Shown: positions 52,997-62,300 of the stretch, piece by piece
Layout of the letters: every line of letters starts with the position of its first letter
How positions within the stretch are numbered: the stretch's first letter is position 1
NCBI GenBank assembly: GCA_903899985.1
Contig: CAIULL010000008.1
Coordinates: 1-64,000 of the forward strand
Length of the DNA: 64,000 nt
Reading direction: 5' to 3'
Source of the DNA: an uncultured Schlesneria sp.
Lineage (GTDB): Bacteria; Planctomycetota; Planctomycetia; Planctomycetales; Planctomycetaceae
Made by a program: the position numbers and the translations under genes
The notes under the pieces: generated by a model
What the model was told of the DNA's origin: nothing
The model's database searches: none
The model's input: only the letters and a program-made list of their open reading frames with translations

Positions 52997-54478
52997 TTAC
53001 GCCGTGATCTTGCTGCTTCCTTCGAAAACGACCCGAAAGAATCCGAGGATTTTCTTTTTGAATTGATCTGTCAGAGAATCAGACTGGTCTTGAAGGGAAT
53101 TTGTCGCCGACAATTCCCGAGCCTTATCCGCCAGCCTTCGTTCGGCAAGAGATCGACTGAGGTCATCAACCAGACCAGGGCGATGTTCCAGCAATTTCAC
53201 CAAAGCCGATTTTTCAATGGTCATAACAACGGAATTCAACGCGGCTCGGATCGTAGCGGACCGTGGTTCGCCCGTCAGCAATGACATTTCGCCAAAAAAA
53301 CGCCCCGTCTGAATCCGGGCAACTCGAGTCTCGGTGTTGCCTTCCCCGGTTCGGTAGACATCCAGCAAACCTTCGACAAGAACGTACATCGAATCGCCTG
53401 CTTCACCCTGGCGGATTAATGTGTCTCCTTGAATAAATGACTGACTCGACACCGATTCCGCCAACGCGTCGAATTCATCGTCGTTCAGTGATCGGAACAG
53501 CGAGATCTTTCTCAGGATCGCAACCCGGTCAAATTGCGATCGAAAATCTGTGTAGACCGGCATGGTTCGGGAATCGAAATTGATCAGTTTCGGAATTCCC
53601 TGTCCAACTCCTGCAAACTGCAGGCTCTGAACAACATTTGTCAGAACCAAATTCGACGCGGTCGTCGGCGAATGGGGATCCCACGGCTTGACCCAATAAC
53701 GAACGATATACTTTAACCCGGCTTCAGTCATCTCATCTAAAAGGACGACCGGTGAAGGTTCTTCGAGCACTCCGTCTGTCCCCGTCGCGGCCGCGAGTAG
53801 CAGTTGTCGACACCGTTCCACAGGAACGGCAGCGTCTAAACAAACTTCGATCTGAAAGCGAGTTGGAAGATTCGGCTGATTGTAGTTAGTGAAAATCATC
53901 TTGCCGAGAATGCTGTTCGGCACAATCACTAATTCGTTCGTTTCCGTTTTCAGACGCGTCGTACGCCAGTTAATCTCTAAGACTTTGGCGTTCATACCGT
54001 CCATTTCTCCATACATTCTGATCCAGTCACCGATCGAAAAGGGACGGTCAAAATGGATTGCCAGACCGGTAAAGACATCCAGGATAATTGTCTGCAAGGA
54101 AAAACCGAGCACGATACCGACCAGCCCGGATGTTGCCAGAATTCCAGAAATATTCTGTCGGAAGACCACGCTCACAACGCCTGAAACGGCGATCATCATG
54201 ATCAATCCGGCGACCATGTCGCGAATCAGTCGTGGGACAGGGGCACCCAGATAATCGGCCACCAATCTTTCCCAGACGAAGACCTGGACGAGTCGAATCA
54301 GGGCAAACGCGGCCGTGATCCAGACCGCAGTCTGCAAACCGAGACTGATGAACTGGCCAGCGCTTCCAGCCCCCTCGACAACTTTGGCGATGTCACCACT
54401 AAACCAAGCGGCAAGGGCAGTGCAGAAAAACAATGTCACAGGAAACGCTAGTGAATTAGTCCTGCGCACTGATAACAT
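52997..54478 (-). CDS. Mechanosensitive channel MscS with C-terminal cyclic-nucleotide-binding domain
   Basis: 493 aa. Three hydrophobic segments precede the pore region, with the MscS core FSLQTIILDVFTGLAIHFDRPFSIGDWI and the beta domain LVIVPNSILGKMIFTNYN. After residue about 350 a CAP-type binding domain follows (FRSLNDDEFDALAESV, QGEAGDSMYVLVEGLLDV, phosphate cassette FFGEMSLLTGEPRSATIRA with the ligand Arg). Such bCNG proteins are cyclic-nucleotide-gated and mostly insensitive to tension. It converges on the cyclase and phosphodiesterase genes, which makes their product its likely ligand. ATG at 54476-54478 is preferred to a TTG upstream. Confidence 0.92.
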   Translation of the reverse strand: MLSVRRTNSLAFPVTLFFCTALAAWFSGDIAKVVEGAGSAGQFISLGLQTAVWITAAFALIRLVQVFVWERLVADYLGAPVPRLIRDMVAGLIMMIAVSGVVSVVFRQNISGILATSGLVGIVLGFSLQTIILDVFTGLAIHFDRPFSIGDWIRMYGEMDGMNAKVLEINWRTTRLKTETNELVIVPNSILGKMIFTNYNQPNLPTRFQIEVCLDAAVPVERCRQLLLAAATGTDGVLEEPSPVVLLDEMTEAGLKYIVRYWVKPWDPHSPTTASNLVLTNVVQSLQFAGVGQGIPKLINFDSRTMPVYTDFRSQFDRVAILRKISLFRSLNDDEFDALAESVSSQSFIQGDTLIRQGEAGDSMYVLVEGLLDVYRTGEGNTETRVARIQTGRFFGEMSLLTGEPRSATIRAALNSVVMTIEKSALVKLLEHRPGLVDDLSRSLAERRLADKARELSATNSLQDQSDSLTDQFKKKILGFFRVVFEGSSKITA

Positions 54479-54605
54479 CCTTCCACTAAAACGTCTCAAA
54501 TTAAAAATAGCCAGGAAATCCGGCGGGACGCTGAAATTTTATCACGGCTGAAGGATTCAGAGAAGCGAACCGTTTTGACATCGCAAGACCAGAATCCCCG
54601 AAAAA

Positions 54606-54632
54606 CCTCTAAAATCAAAGGATTTTTAGAGG
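54606..54632 (-). terminator. Intrinsic terminator between the autotransporter and MscS genes
   Basis: On the minus strand an 11-bp stem (CCTCTAAAAATC pairing with GATTTTAGAGG, one bulged base, 4-nt loop) is followed at once by TTTTTC. It lies downstream of the autotransporter gene and upstream of MscS, and fits a rho-independent terminator of the former. Confidence 0.75.
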
Positions 54633-54833
54633 AAAGGATTTCATGAAGAAAAATTGTTGGTCGGGGCGATATCGCCGAAGCGCCAACTCAACGTGAACTT
54701 ATTAATGCGAAATTCACATTACTGCCGCTGGTACACCTCAACCGATTATGATGTTGAATAAAAATACCGCGACTTCATCCACTCCGAACGAATAGCTTTG
54801 GATGCTCAAGTTGATGGAGAATCTCGCTCAAGA

Positions 54834-57800
54834 TCACCATTGATACTGAAGTCCGCCTGATCCAATTAGCGCGGAGTAGCCTGAAGCGACCTGAGTATCA
54901 ACCATTCCAAAAAGGCTGAAGGAATTGGTGACATAAGCCGTAGCACCGAGAGTGAACATCCCTAAATCACGCCCCGTGTGGTTTCCTGCGGTCACGAACT
55001 GAACTGTGGGTGCGCCTGAAAACGATGACGTGACCAGATTGGTACCGTTTCCCCATTCGTGCAGGTAACGGGCCGCGAGTGAAGGAACGACCAGAATCCC
55101 ACCCCAGGTGGTTTCGTGATACAACCGGCCACCGAAGCCGGTTCGCACACTATTGATGATTTGACTGCTCGTCATCAGATCGAGGCTGCCGGCGCCGGAC
55201 TCGTTGTAACCTTTCTGATCCAGGTACAGGTACTGCAAACCCAGGAATGGCTGCAGCCGAAGTTCATCGAAATCAAAGTTCATCCCTCCTTCTGTGTAAT
55301 GAGCCCACTGATTTCCGCTGCTGCTGGCACTGGCGGTCTGTTGAATGTTTCCGATTGTCAGCGGGCGCGAGACATTGTACGAGTTATTGCCGAAGGCATC
55401 GACGTTCGAAAGATACAGATTGTCACGGCGATGAAGTTCGTACAATCCGACTTGATAGGCACTGATCTGTGCGCTGGAACTGTCCTGGCGGTTCCCTACC
55501 GTTGTCGCGGCATATCCACCGAGCACGCCAATCATCGTATTCTCGCCCAACCATCGTTCCACACCGAACAGAGTTCCCCCCAGTCGATAATTTAATCCTC
55601 CCGCGCTTCCATCATTGGCAAAACTCCCCCCAAGGCCGTAACCCTGTGCCCATGTCGTCCATGATTGAGACACACTTCCTTGGCTGGAAAACAGGGGTGA
55701 CTGGACCGCAGGACTGCCGGGCCCACCGGTTGACCCGTCATTGGGTGGCGAGTTACTCGACTGGCTGGAAACCAGGCGAATGCCATTCGTCCGTTGTGCC
55801 ACGCTTGGTAAGGAAGCCCGCGTCCATGCCAATCCGGCAAGGCGGTTACTGAGCAATTGCATCTGGACCGTCGTCGTCTGGATCTCGACCGTCCCAAGAC
55901 TCGGGTAAATATCACCTGACAGCTGGTTTAACGCACCTGACAACTGACCGGGCCCCAGCGTGGTCAATTGAGTCAGCGCATTTGCGTAGTCTCCCGTCGC
56001 GGTACCACTCGTCCTGTCTAGTGCCGAAGCCACCGCGATCAGATTTGATGACTGAACAGCCTGAGTCAGATTTGAATTGACGATCACCTGCAGATTGTTG
56101 GGATTGTATTGTTCGGTGAAGACAATGTTCTGGGTCGTTGTGGTTGGCTGAACAAGAGCGTATTGCCCCGTCAGACCACCTGTTGCACTCAGGATTTCGT
56201 AATGCTTACCAACGGTCAGCGTGCCAGGATCGAGGTTCAAGTTCAGCTTTGTTGCGTTATTAATTTGAGCCGTCCCGTCCACAGCGATTTTATCACTGCC
56301 TGTCGAATTCACTTCGACTGCGTAGCTACTACCCGCTCCCTGGATAAAGTTCCCCTTAATGTTCAGCGGGGCACCTACGGTTCCCGGTGCAATCGTTCCG
56401 CCGGCATTCACAGAAGTGTTGCCTGCAATCAGGCCGGTCCCCATCAGCGTACCGCCGTTATTGACATCGACATTGCTGGTCACCGAGCCGGCAATGATGA
56501 ATGTACTGTCGTTGTCGATCTTCGTTCCACCTGTGTAAGTGTTGGCTCCCGAGAACGTCACGGGTCCGACACCACCGATCTCGACACCGCCTGTTCCCGA
56601 GATGACCCCGGCATAGGTACCGCTGGTGGTCTGATTGAACTGAACGGTCCCACTGTCGAAAATCGTTCCTTGCAGGCTTTTCGTGGTTCCGATCAACGTG
56701 CTGCCGCTGTTGATCGTCGTTCCACCGGCATAAGTATTCACTCCCGAGAACGTCACAGGCCCGGTACCAGCGATCGAAACACTACCGCTACCGGTCATGT
56801 TGCCGGAATAGGTCCCCGCGATCCCCTGATCGAATTCAACAACGCCATTATTGAGAAAGTTCCCCTGAACGCTGTTCGTGGTGCCGATTAATGCGGCTCC
56901 ACTTTCAACCATCGTCCCGCCCGTGTAGGTATTCGTTCCTAAAAAAATAATCGGGACCGTGCCACCGATATCAACCCCACCCGTCCCAGAGATATTGCCG
57001 CTATAGGTGGCCTGTGCCATCGGAAATTGAGGATTTGCCGTCAAAATATCAGGTACCGAAATCAGTGTCCCTGGTGTGAAACTGATCGGTTGGGTCACAG
57101 TCTGAAGGTTGCCGTTATTGAACTGCAAGAAACCATTATTGACGATATCCCCCTGCAGGCTGAATGTCGAACCGGTCAAGCTGGATCCGCTGTCAACCGT
57201 CGTCCCACCGGAATAGGTGTTGTGACCAGTGAATGACACAATGTCTCCACCACTGATTTCGACTTTTCCCGTACCAGAAATGTCTCCGTTGTAGACACTG
57301 GAAGTCCCCCACGAGTTGCCGACCGGGCCTGAGTAGATTGTCGGATCAACTGGCACAACGGGTTGTTGGGGGAACAATATCGCGATCGGATAAACACGGT
57401 CCAGACTGTTGTCAAATTTCACCATTCCATTGTCAGTAATTGATCCTTGCAGACTATTCGTATTGCCGATCAAGGTCCCGCCAACGTCGACCGTGGTCCC
57501 TCCTGTGTAGGTATTTGTACCAAACAGGTTTCCAAGTGTTATCGTCGCGTTGCTGAGGACCTCCACCTTTCCCGAACCCGAAATATTGCCGTAAAACTGT
57601 CCGCCACCACTTTGAGCAAACTGGATGGTTCCGTTATCAGTGACCTGGCCTTTCAGGCTTGTTGCGTTCAAGATCAACGTACTACCGTTATCAACTGTCG
57701 TTCCGCCTTGATAAGTATTGAGCCCCGTGAACGCCACCGGCGCAACACCACTGATTTCGACGCTTCCTGTGCCTGAGATGATCCCCGTAAACGTCCCGAC

Positions 57801-58901
57801 AGTGGCCTGATTGAATTGAATGGCACCGCTGTTATTGATCAGCCCTTGAAGACTGTCGGAATTGCCAACCAGCGTGCTACCTTGATCGACAACTGTTCCG
57901 CCGGAGTAAGAATTCCTGCCTGTGAACGCGACGGCCCCATTACCGCTGATTTCGACTGTCCCTTTACCTGACAAAATACCGCCGTAAGTGCCGCTGACTG
58001 CCTGATTGAATTGCACGGCACCGTCAACGTTAATTGGCCCTTGCAGACTACTCGTCGTCCCAATCAACTTGCTGCCAGAATCAATCTCCGTCCCACCCTT
58101 GTACGTATTCAAACCCGTCAAAGTGATCGTGGAACCCCCGCTGATCTGAAGACCACCGCCCCCTTCAATCACACCGGCGTATGTTCCGCTTGTCGCCTGA
58201 TTGAATTGAATGGTCCCAAAGTCGATGAATGTCCCCTGCAGGCTGTTTGTGGTGCCGATCAACGTACTGTTCTGTGCGACAAAAGTACCACCCGAATAGC
58301 TGTTCGTACCCGAGAACGTCACAGGCCCCGCGCCGTTGATCGAAACACCTCCGCCACCGGACATGTTACCGCCGTACGTCGCACCGGTGAGAAAATTGAA
58401 TTCCACCACGTAGTTATTGACAACAGACCCCTGAAGACTGCCGGTCGTATCAATCAACGTTCCGCCGTTGTTGACAGTGACAGGTGACCCTGCATTCACG
58501 AGATTCAGGCTTTGCAACGTCACCGTACCACTATCGATGACCAGCGGCTGGTAGAGATTTGCTGCGTCAATCGTGTTCGAGTTCCCCGACAATGTGATGG
58601 TCGAAGTCGATTTAAAATCCAGAACCGACTGGCTCATCGTAAACCCGTTGATCACATTCAGCGTGTAACTGGTTCCAGGATTATTATTGATTGTCTGAAT
58701 GGCATTGCTCAGGTCGGTTGAGCTTCCCACATTCAGGGTTTGACCATTAACAGAGGCCGTTGAAAAAAGACCGAGCAAGAAACAGGCGATCGAAGATCGA
58801 AAAAGCGTCCTCGCCTTTCGACCGGAGCGACTGAACTGAACCGCGCGGTCACAACCACAAGATGTGCGACCGTTGATCATTGGGTTCATAAGTTTTCGCA
58901 T
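54834..58901 (-). CDS. Autotransporter-type outer membrane beta-barrel protein
   Basis: About 1355 aa from the ATG at 58899-58901 (GGTGAG seven bases before); the frame stays open 44 codons further. A signal region follows a basic stretch (RSSIACFLLGLFSTASVNGQ). The passenger consists of about ten beta-helix units of 50-95 aa built on G-STLIGTTNSLQG, TIQFNQATSGTYAG and NTYTGGTT motifs (PATR-like). The last about 270 residues look like an autotransporter barrel (WTTWAQGYGLGGSFAND to the C-terminal GGLQYQW, ending in an aromatic residue). It would be a surface adhesin or structural protein. The repeat DNA is coding, not CRISPR. Confidence 0.87.
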   Translation of the reverse strand: MRKLMNPMINGRTSCGCDRAVQFSRSGRKARTLFRSSIACFLLGLFSTASVNGQTLNVGSSTDLSNAIQTINNNPGTSYTLNVINGFTMSQSVLDFKSTSTITLSGNSNTIDAANLYQPLVIDSGTVTLQSLNLVNAGSPVTVNNGGTLIDTTGSLQGSVVNNYVVEFNFLTGATYGGNMSGGGGVSINGAGPVTFSGTNSYSGGTFVAQNSTLIGTTNSLQGTFIDFGTIQFNQATSGTYAGVIEGGGGLQISGGSTITLTGLNTYKGGTEIDSGSKLIGTTSSLQGPINVDGAVQFNQAVSGTYGGILSGKGTVEISGNGAVAFTGRNSYSGGTVVDQGSTLVGNSDSLQGLINNSGAIQFNQATVGTFTGIISGTGSVEISGVAPVAFTGLNTYQGGTTVDNGSTLILNATSLKGQVTDNGTIQFAQSGGGQFYGNISGSGKVEVLSNATITLGNLFGTNTYTGGTTVDVGGTLIGNTNSLQGSITDNGMVKFDNSLDRVYPIAILFPQQPVVPVDPTIYSGPVGNSWGTSSVYNGDISGTGKVEISGGDIVSFTGHNTYSGGTTVDSGSSLTGSTFSLQGDIVNNGFLQFNNGNLQTVTQPISFTPGTLISVPDILTANPQFPMAQATYSGNISGTGGVDIGGTVPIIFLGTNTYTGGTMVESGAALIGTTNSVQGNFLNNGVVEFDQGIAGTYSGNMTGSGSVSIAGTGPVTFSGVNTYAGGTTINSGSTLIGTTKSLQGTIFDSGTVQFNQTTSGTYAGVISGTGGVEIGGVGPVTFSGANTYTGGTKIDNDSTFIIAGSVTSNVDVNNGGTLMGTGLIAGNTSVNAGGTIAPGTVGAPLNIKGNFIQGAGSSYAVEVNSTGSDKIAVDGTAQINNATKLNLNLDPGTLTVGKHYEILSATGGLTGQYALVQPTTTTQNIVFTEQYNPNNLQVIVNSNLTQAVQSSNLIAVASALDRTSGTATGDYANALTQLTTLGPGQLSGALNQLSGDIYPSLGTVEIQTTTVQMQLLSNRLAGLAWTRASLPSVAQRTNGIRLVSSQSSNSPPNDGSTGGPGSPAVQSPLFSSQGSVSQSWTTWAQGYGLGGSFANDGSAGGLNYRLGGTLFGVERWLGENTMIGVLGGYAATTVGNRQDSSSAQISAYQVGLYELHRRDNLYLSNVDAFGNNSYNVSRPLTIGNIQQTASASSSGNQWAHYTEGGMNFDFDELRLQPFLGLQYLYLDQKGYNESGAGSLDLMTSSQIINSVRTGFGGRLYHETTWGGILVVPSLAARYLHEWGNGTNLVTSSFSGAPTVQFVTAGNHTGRDLGMFTLGATAYVTNSFSLFGMVDTQVASGYSALIGSGGLQYQW

Positions 58902-59378
58902 TCGGATTCTCACCGTTCTGAAGGGACGAGAACAATCAGGATTCGCTTGCCAGCCGAACAACTCGTGTTTATGCGTTTCCACGACATTCCGCACACCGAC
59001 CTGCGGGCGGTCGCTTTCTACTTGACGATTCAATCGGGAGCAACGCGAAATCAGATTGACACCCGAAACCCGTCATCAACACCAAATCAACGCAACCCAC
59101 TGCCACAAAAACAGTTTACGGCACGACCAGTGACATTTTTTCAGACATTGAGTATTGATGTACGCTCAAGGAATTCAGAGGCACACACCTCATCCGGCAG
59201 AAGCTGCCACTCCCTGGTCTCTTTTCGAAAAAAGACAGAATCTGAAAAGCCGTTTGTAAGCCATCGGTAATCGAATACAGCTTGGTTTTGGTGAGGCTCC
59301 GTTGTAGAACGTCATGCAGATGGTGAACGCCTGAGACGCTTTCGGCATCCAAACTCGACCAATCAGGAGGCTCGATAG
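58902..59378. other. Divergent intergenic region, no gene seen
   Basis: 477 bp between the autotransporter start (minus) and the TPR protein start (plus), so both promoters should be here. No repeat or RNA motif was recognised. A perfect AGGAGG for the TPR gene is at 59365-59370. Confidence 0.6.
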
Positions 59379-62300
59379 ATGCTCCGTTGCCGGAACTTTT
59401 TCATCCTCGTCAGTTGCCTGACCGTAGGAATCGTCGGAATCTGTTCGACGCGTGCTCAAGAAGTCGACCCCGACGAGGCCAAAGAAAAGTCGGTGATCGA
59501 TCGGTTCGTCGCCGTTTTGGAGAAAAACCCACGGCGAGGGACGGCTCTCGATAAGGTTTATGGCTTTCACGTCGAACGTGGGTCGCTTGAAGGTCTCGTC
59601 AAAGGGTATCGGGACAAAGCCACGCATGCGAAAGGGACCGACGCGGGTGCTGCATGGATGATGGTCGGCCTGTTTGAATCACTCCGTGGACATGACGCTC
59701 TGGCAGCTGCCGCATTCGAGCAAGCCGAAAATCTTGTGAGTGGTAATTACCTCGCGTCGTATTATCTGGGTCAGTCGCTGGTCCTCGTCGGTCAGCCAGA
59801 CAAAGCAGCCGAGGCCCTGGAGCGATCCATTTCCCGGAAGCCAGCTCAGGCAGATCTGCTGGAAATCTATCAGGGACTTGGCCGCATCTATCAGCGAGCC
59901 CAAAAAAACGACAAGGCGCTGGAGGTCTGGAATCGGCTTGAAAAACAGTTCCCCAATGACGCTCGTGTGCAGGAACAGATTGCCACTACGTTGCTGGAAG
60001 AAAACGAGTTTGCGGCGGCCTTGCCTCGTTTCGAAAACCTGGCAAAAACGACGAAGGACAAATACCGCCAATCGTTGTTCCAGATGGAAGTTGCTGAAAT
60101 TAAAGTCCGACTTGGCAAGTCGGACGAAGCGATCAAGGATTACGAAAAACTGCTGGGGCAGCTTCTTCCTGAAAACTGGTTGTACCGCGAAGTCCGCCGG
60201 CGCATTGAAGCGGTCTATCTGCGCACCGACGATCAAGCCGGGCTGATTGCCTACTACGAAACGTGGATCAAACGCAACGAAAATGATCTCGAAGCGATCT
60301 CGCGTTTGTCGCGGCTGTTATCGGGATTTGGTCGCAGTGCTGACGCGCGGCAATGGCTGGAAAAAGGACTGAAGGTTGCCCCGAAGAACAAAGAACTAAG
60401 GCACGCATTAATCAGCATGCTGGTCTTCGAGCATAAAACGTCCGAAGCGATCGTGCAGTACGAACAATTGGATAAATACGAACCCAACAACTCCGACACG
60501 CTGCGAGAATGGGGCCGCCTGATTCTCAAGGACAAATCGCTTGAGGAAGGATCTAGGAAAACGGCGGCAGCGGCAGTCTGGCGTCGATTGAGTGACGCGA
60601 GGCCCAAAGATCCGCTGATCGTTTCGCAGGTGGGTGAGCTGTTTCGGCAGTCAGAGATGACCGAAGAAGCTCTTGAGCTTTATAAGAAAGCGGTTTCGCT
60701 CGCCCCGGAACAATCTCAGTACCGTGAATATCTGGGCGAGTATTTTCATACTCTGAATCGCAAGGATGACGCCCTGTCGACATGGCGAGCGATCGCCGAC
60801 GGCGCACTGAGGACCGCCCCGAACCTGGCTCGGTTGGCAGAAGTTCTCGCCAACTTTGGTTATCTGGCTGAAGCGGTGGAGACCAACGCCGAAGCCTGTC
60901 AGCTCGATCCCAAAGATTTTCTGTTACAGATGAAGCGAGTCGATTTGCTCGCTCAGGCGGAAAAGCACGACAAAGCCCTTGAACAGTTGGCGGTCGTCAG
61001 GAAATTGGCTGCTAATGAGGAAGAACGAGAAGCCTGCCTGGTTCGCGAGCTGCGCGAATTGCAATCGATTGGCAAGCTGACTGATCACATCGCGGACCTC
61101 AAAAAAGAATTGGACGATCCCCAAAGCTCTGCAAGCAAGGATGCCGATCAGTGGTTCCAGCTCGCCCGCGCACATGAGGCGGCTCGCCAGTTGAATGACG
61201 CGTCACGTGCCATCGCGAAAGCGCTCACGCTTACCCCGCAATCGATCCCGATTCTGACCGCGTCGGCCCGGATTCATGAAGCCCAGAACAACCTGCTGGC
61301 CGCAAGCGATATCAATCGGAAGCTGGCACAAATCGACCGCCGCTATCGGACAGAATATTTAAAGCAGGTGGCGGCCCTGGAACAGAAACTTGGCCGACGC
61401 GACAAGGCACTTCAAGCCGGTCGGGACCTGGTCGCCGCCGCCCCAGGCAATACCGAAATGAGTGAGTTTTTCAGCCAGCTCTGTTTTCAACTGGGTGAGA
61501 ACGAAGAAGGTTTGAATGCACTTCGTCGATCTGTACGAATCAACCCAACGGACTCCAAAGGCATGCTCCTGCTGGCATCGGCTCTGGCAGAACAGTTCCG
61601 TACGAGCGAATCGATCGAACTCTATTGGCGAGCCTTTGAGAAAGCGGCCAATCTGGATGACCGACTGTCGATCACCCCAAAGCTGGCGGATCTATATCTT
61701 CAGACCAATCAGTTTGATCGAATGATCGAACGGTTGGAACGACAACGGCGTGAACCGAATCAGAATCGGGAAATGACCATCTGCCTGGCGCAGGCTTATC
61801 AATCGGTGGGAGACGACGGCAGTGCTCGTCAGGAACTGGAAAAACTGCTGACGGAAGAGACACGGGACATTCCGCTTCTCAGTCAACTGGTCAAGCTGTG
61901 CGAAGCGGGGGGTGACCTGGAAGCAGCGGTCAAGTTTCAGCAGCAATTGCTGAAGATCGCTCCCGGCAGAGAAGAGACGATGCGGTTGGCTCAGTTGCTG
62001 ATGAAGTCGGGTGAGACCGAAGAAGCCAAAGCGTTAATGAGCAGCCACACCGTTGTCGACGAAAAGGATCCGAATGCCGTATTGAAGTCGATCGATTCCC
62101 TGCTGAACCAGGGGAACAATGATCAAGCTTTGGCGATGATCCAGAAACTAACAGCCGAACAGCCTCAGAACTGGGAATTGCTTTATCGTGAAGGTGTGGC
62201 ACTGGCCAAATCAAAGGACAAATCGGCGGAGGCGAGATCTCGGTTTGAAGCAATTCTGGCGTTGAATCTGAGCGATGACGAAGAGTCTCTTCTGGCGAAA

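Noticed and set aside
50134-54478. Calling the cyclase/channel locus a Pycsar defence system
   Set aside because: Pycsar uses dedicated pyrimidine cyclases with TM or TIR effectors; here the cyclase has FHA and GAF parts, a phosphodiesterase is present, and the channel is an MscS/CNBD protein, which fits regulation better.
56109-56891. 260-codon open frame antisense to the autotransporter
   Set aside because: It reads the repetitive passenger DNA backwards; Arg/Gln-rich and periodic.
54834-58901. Long regular DNA repeats, possibly a CRISPR or tandem array
   Set aside because: They are coding repeats of the autotransporter passenger; unit lengths vary (150-285 bp) and there are no short identical repeats with unique spacers.
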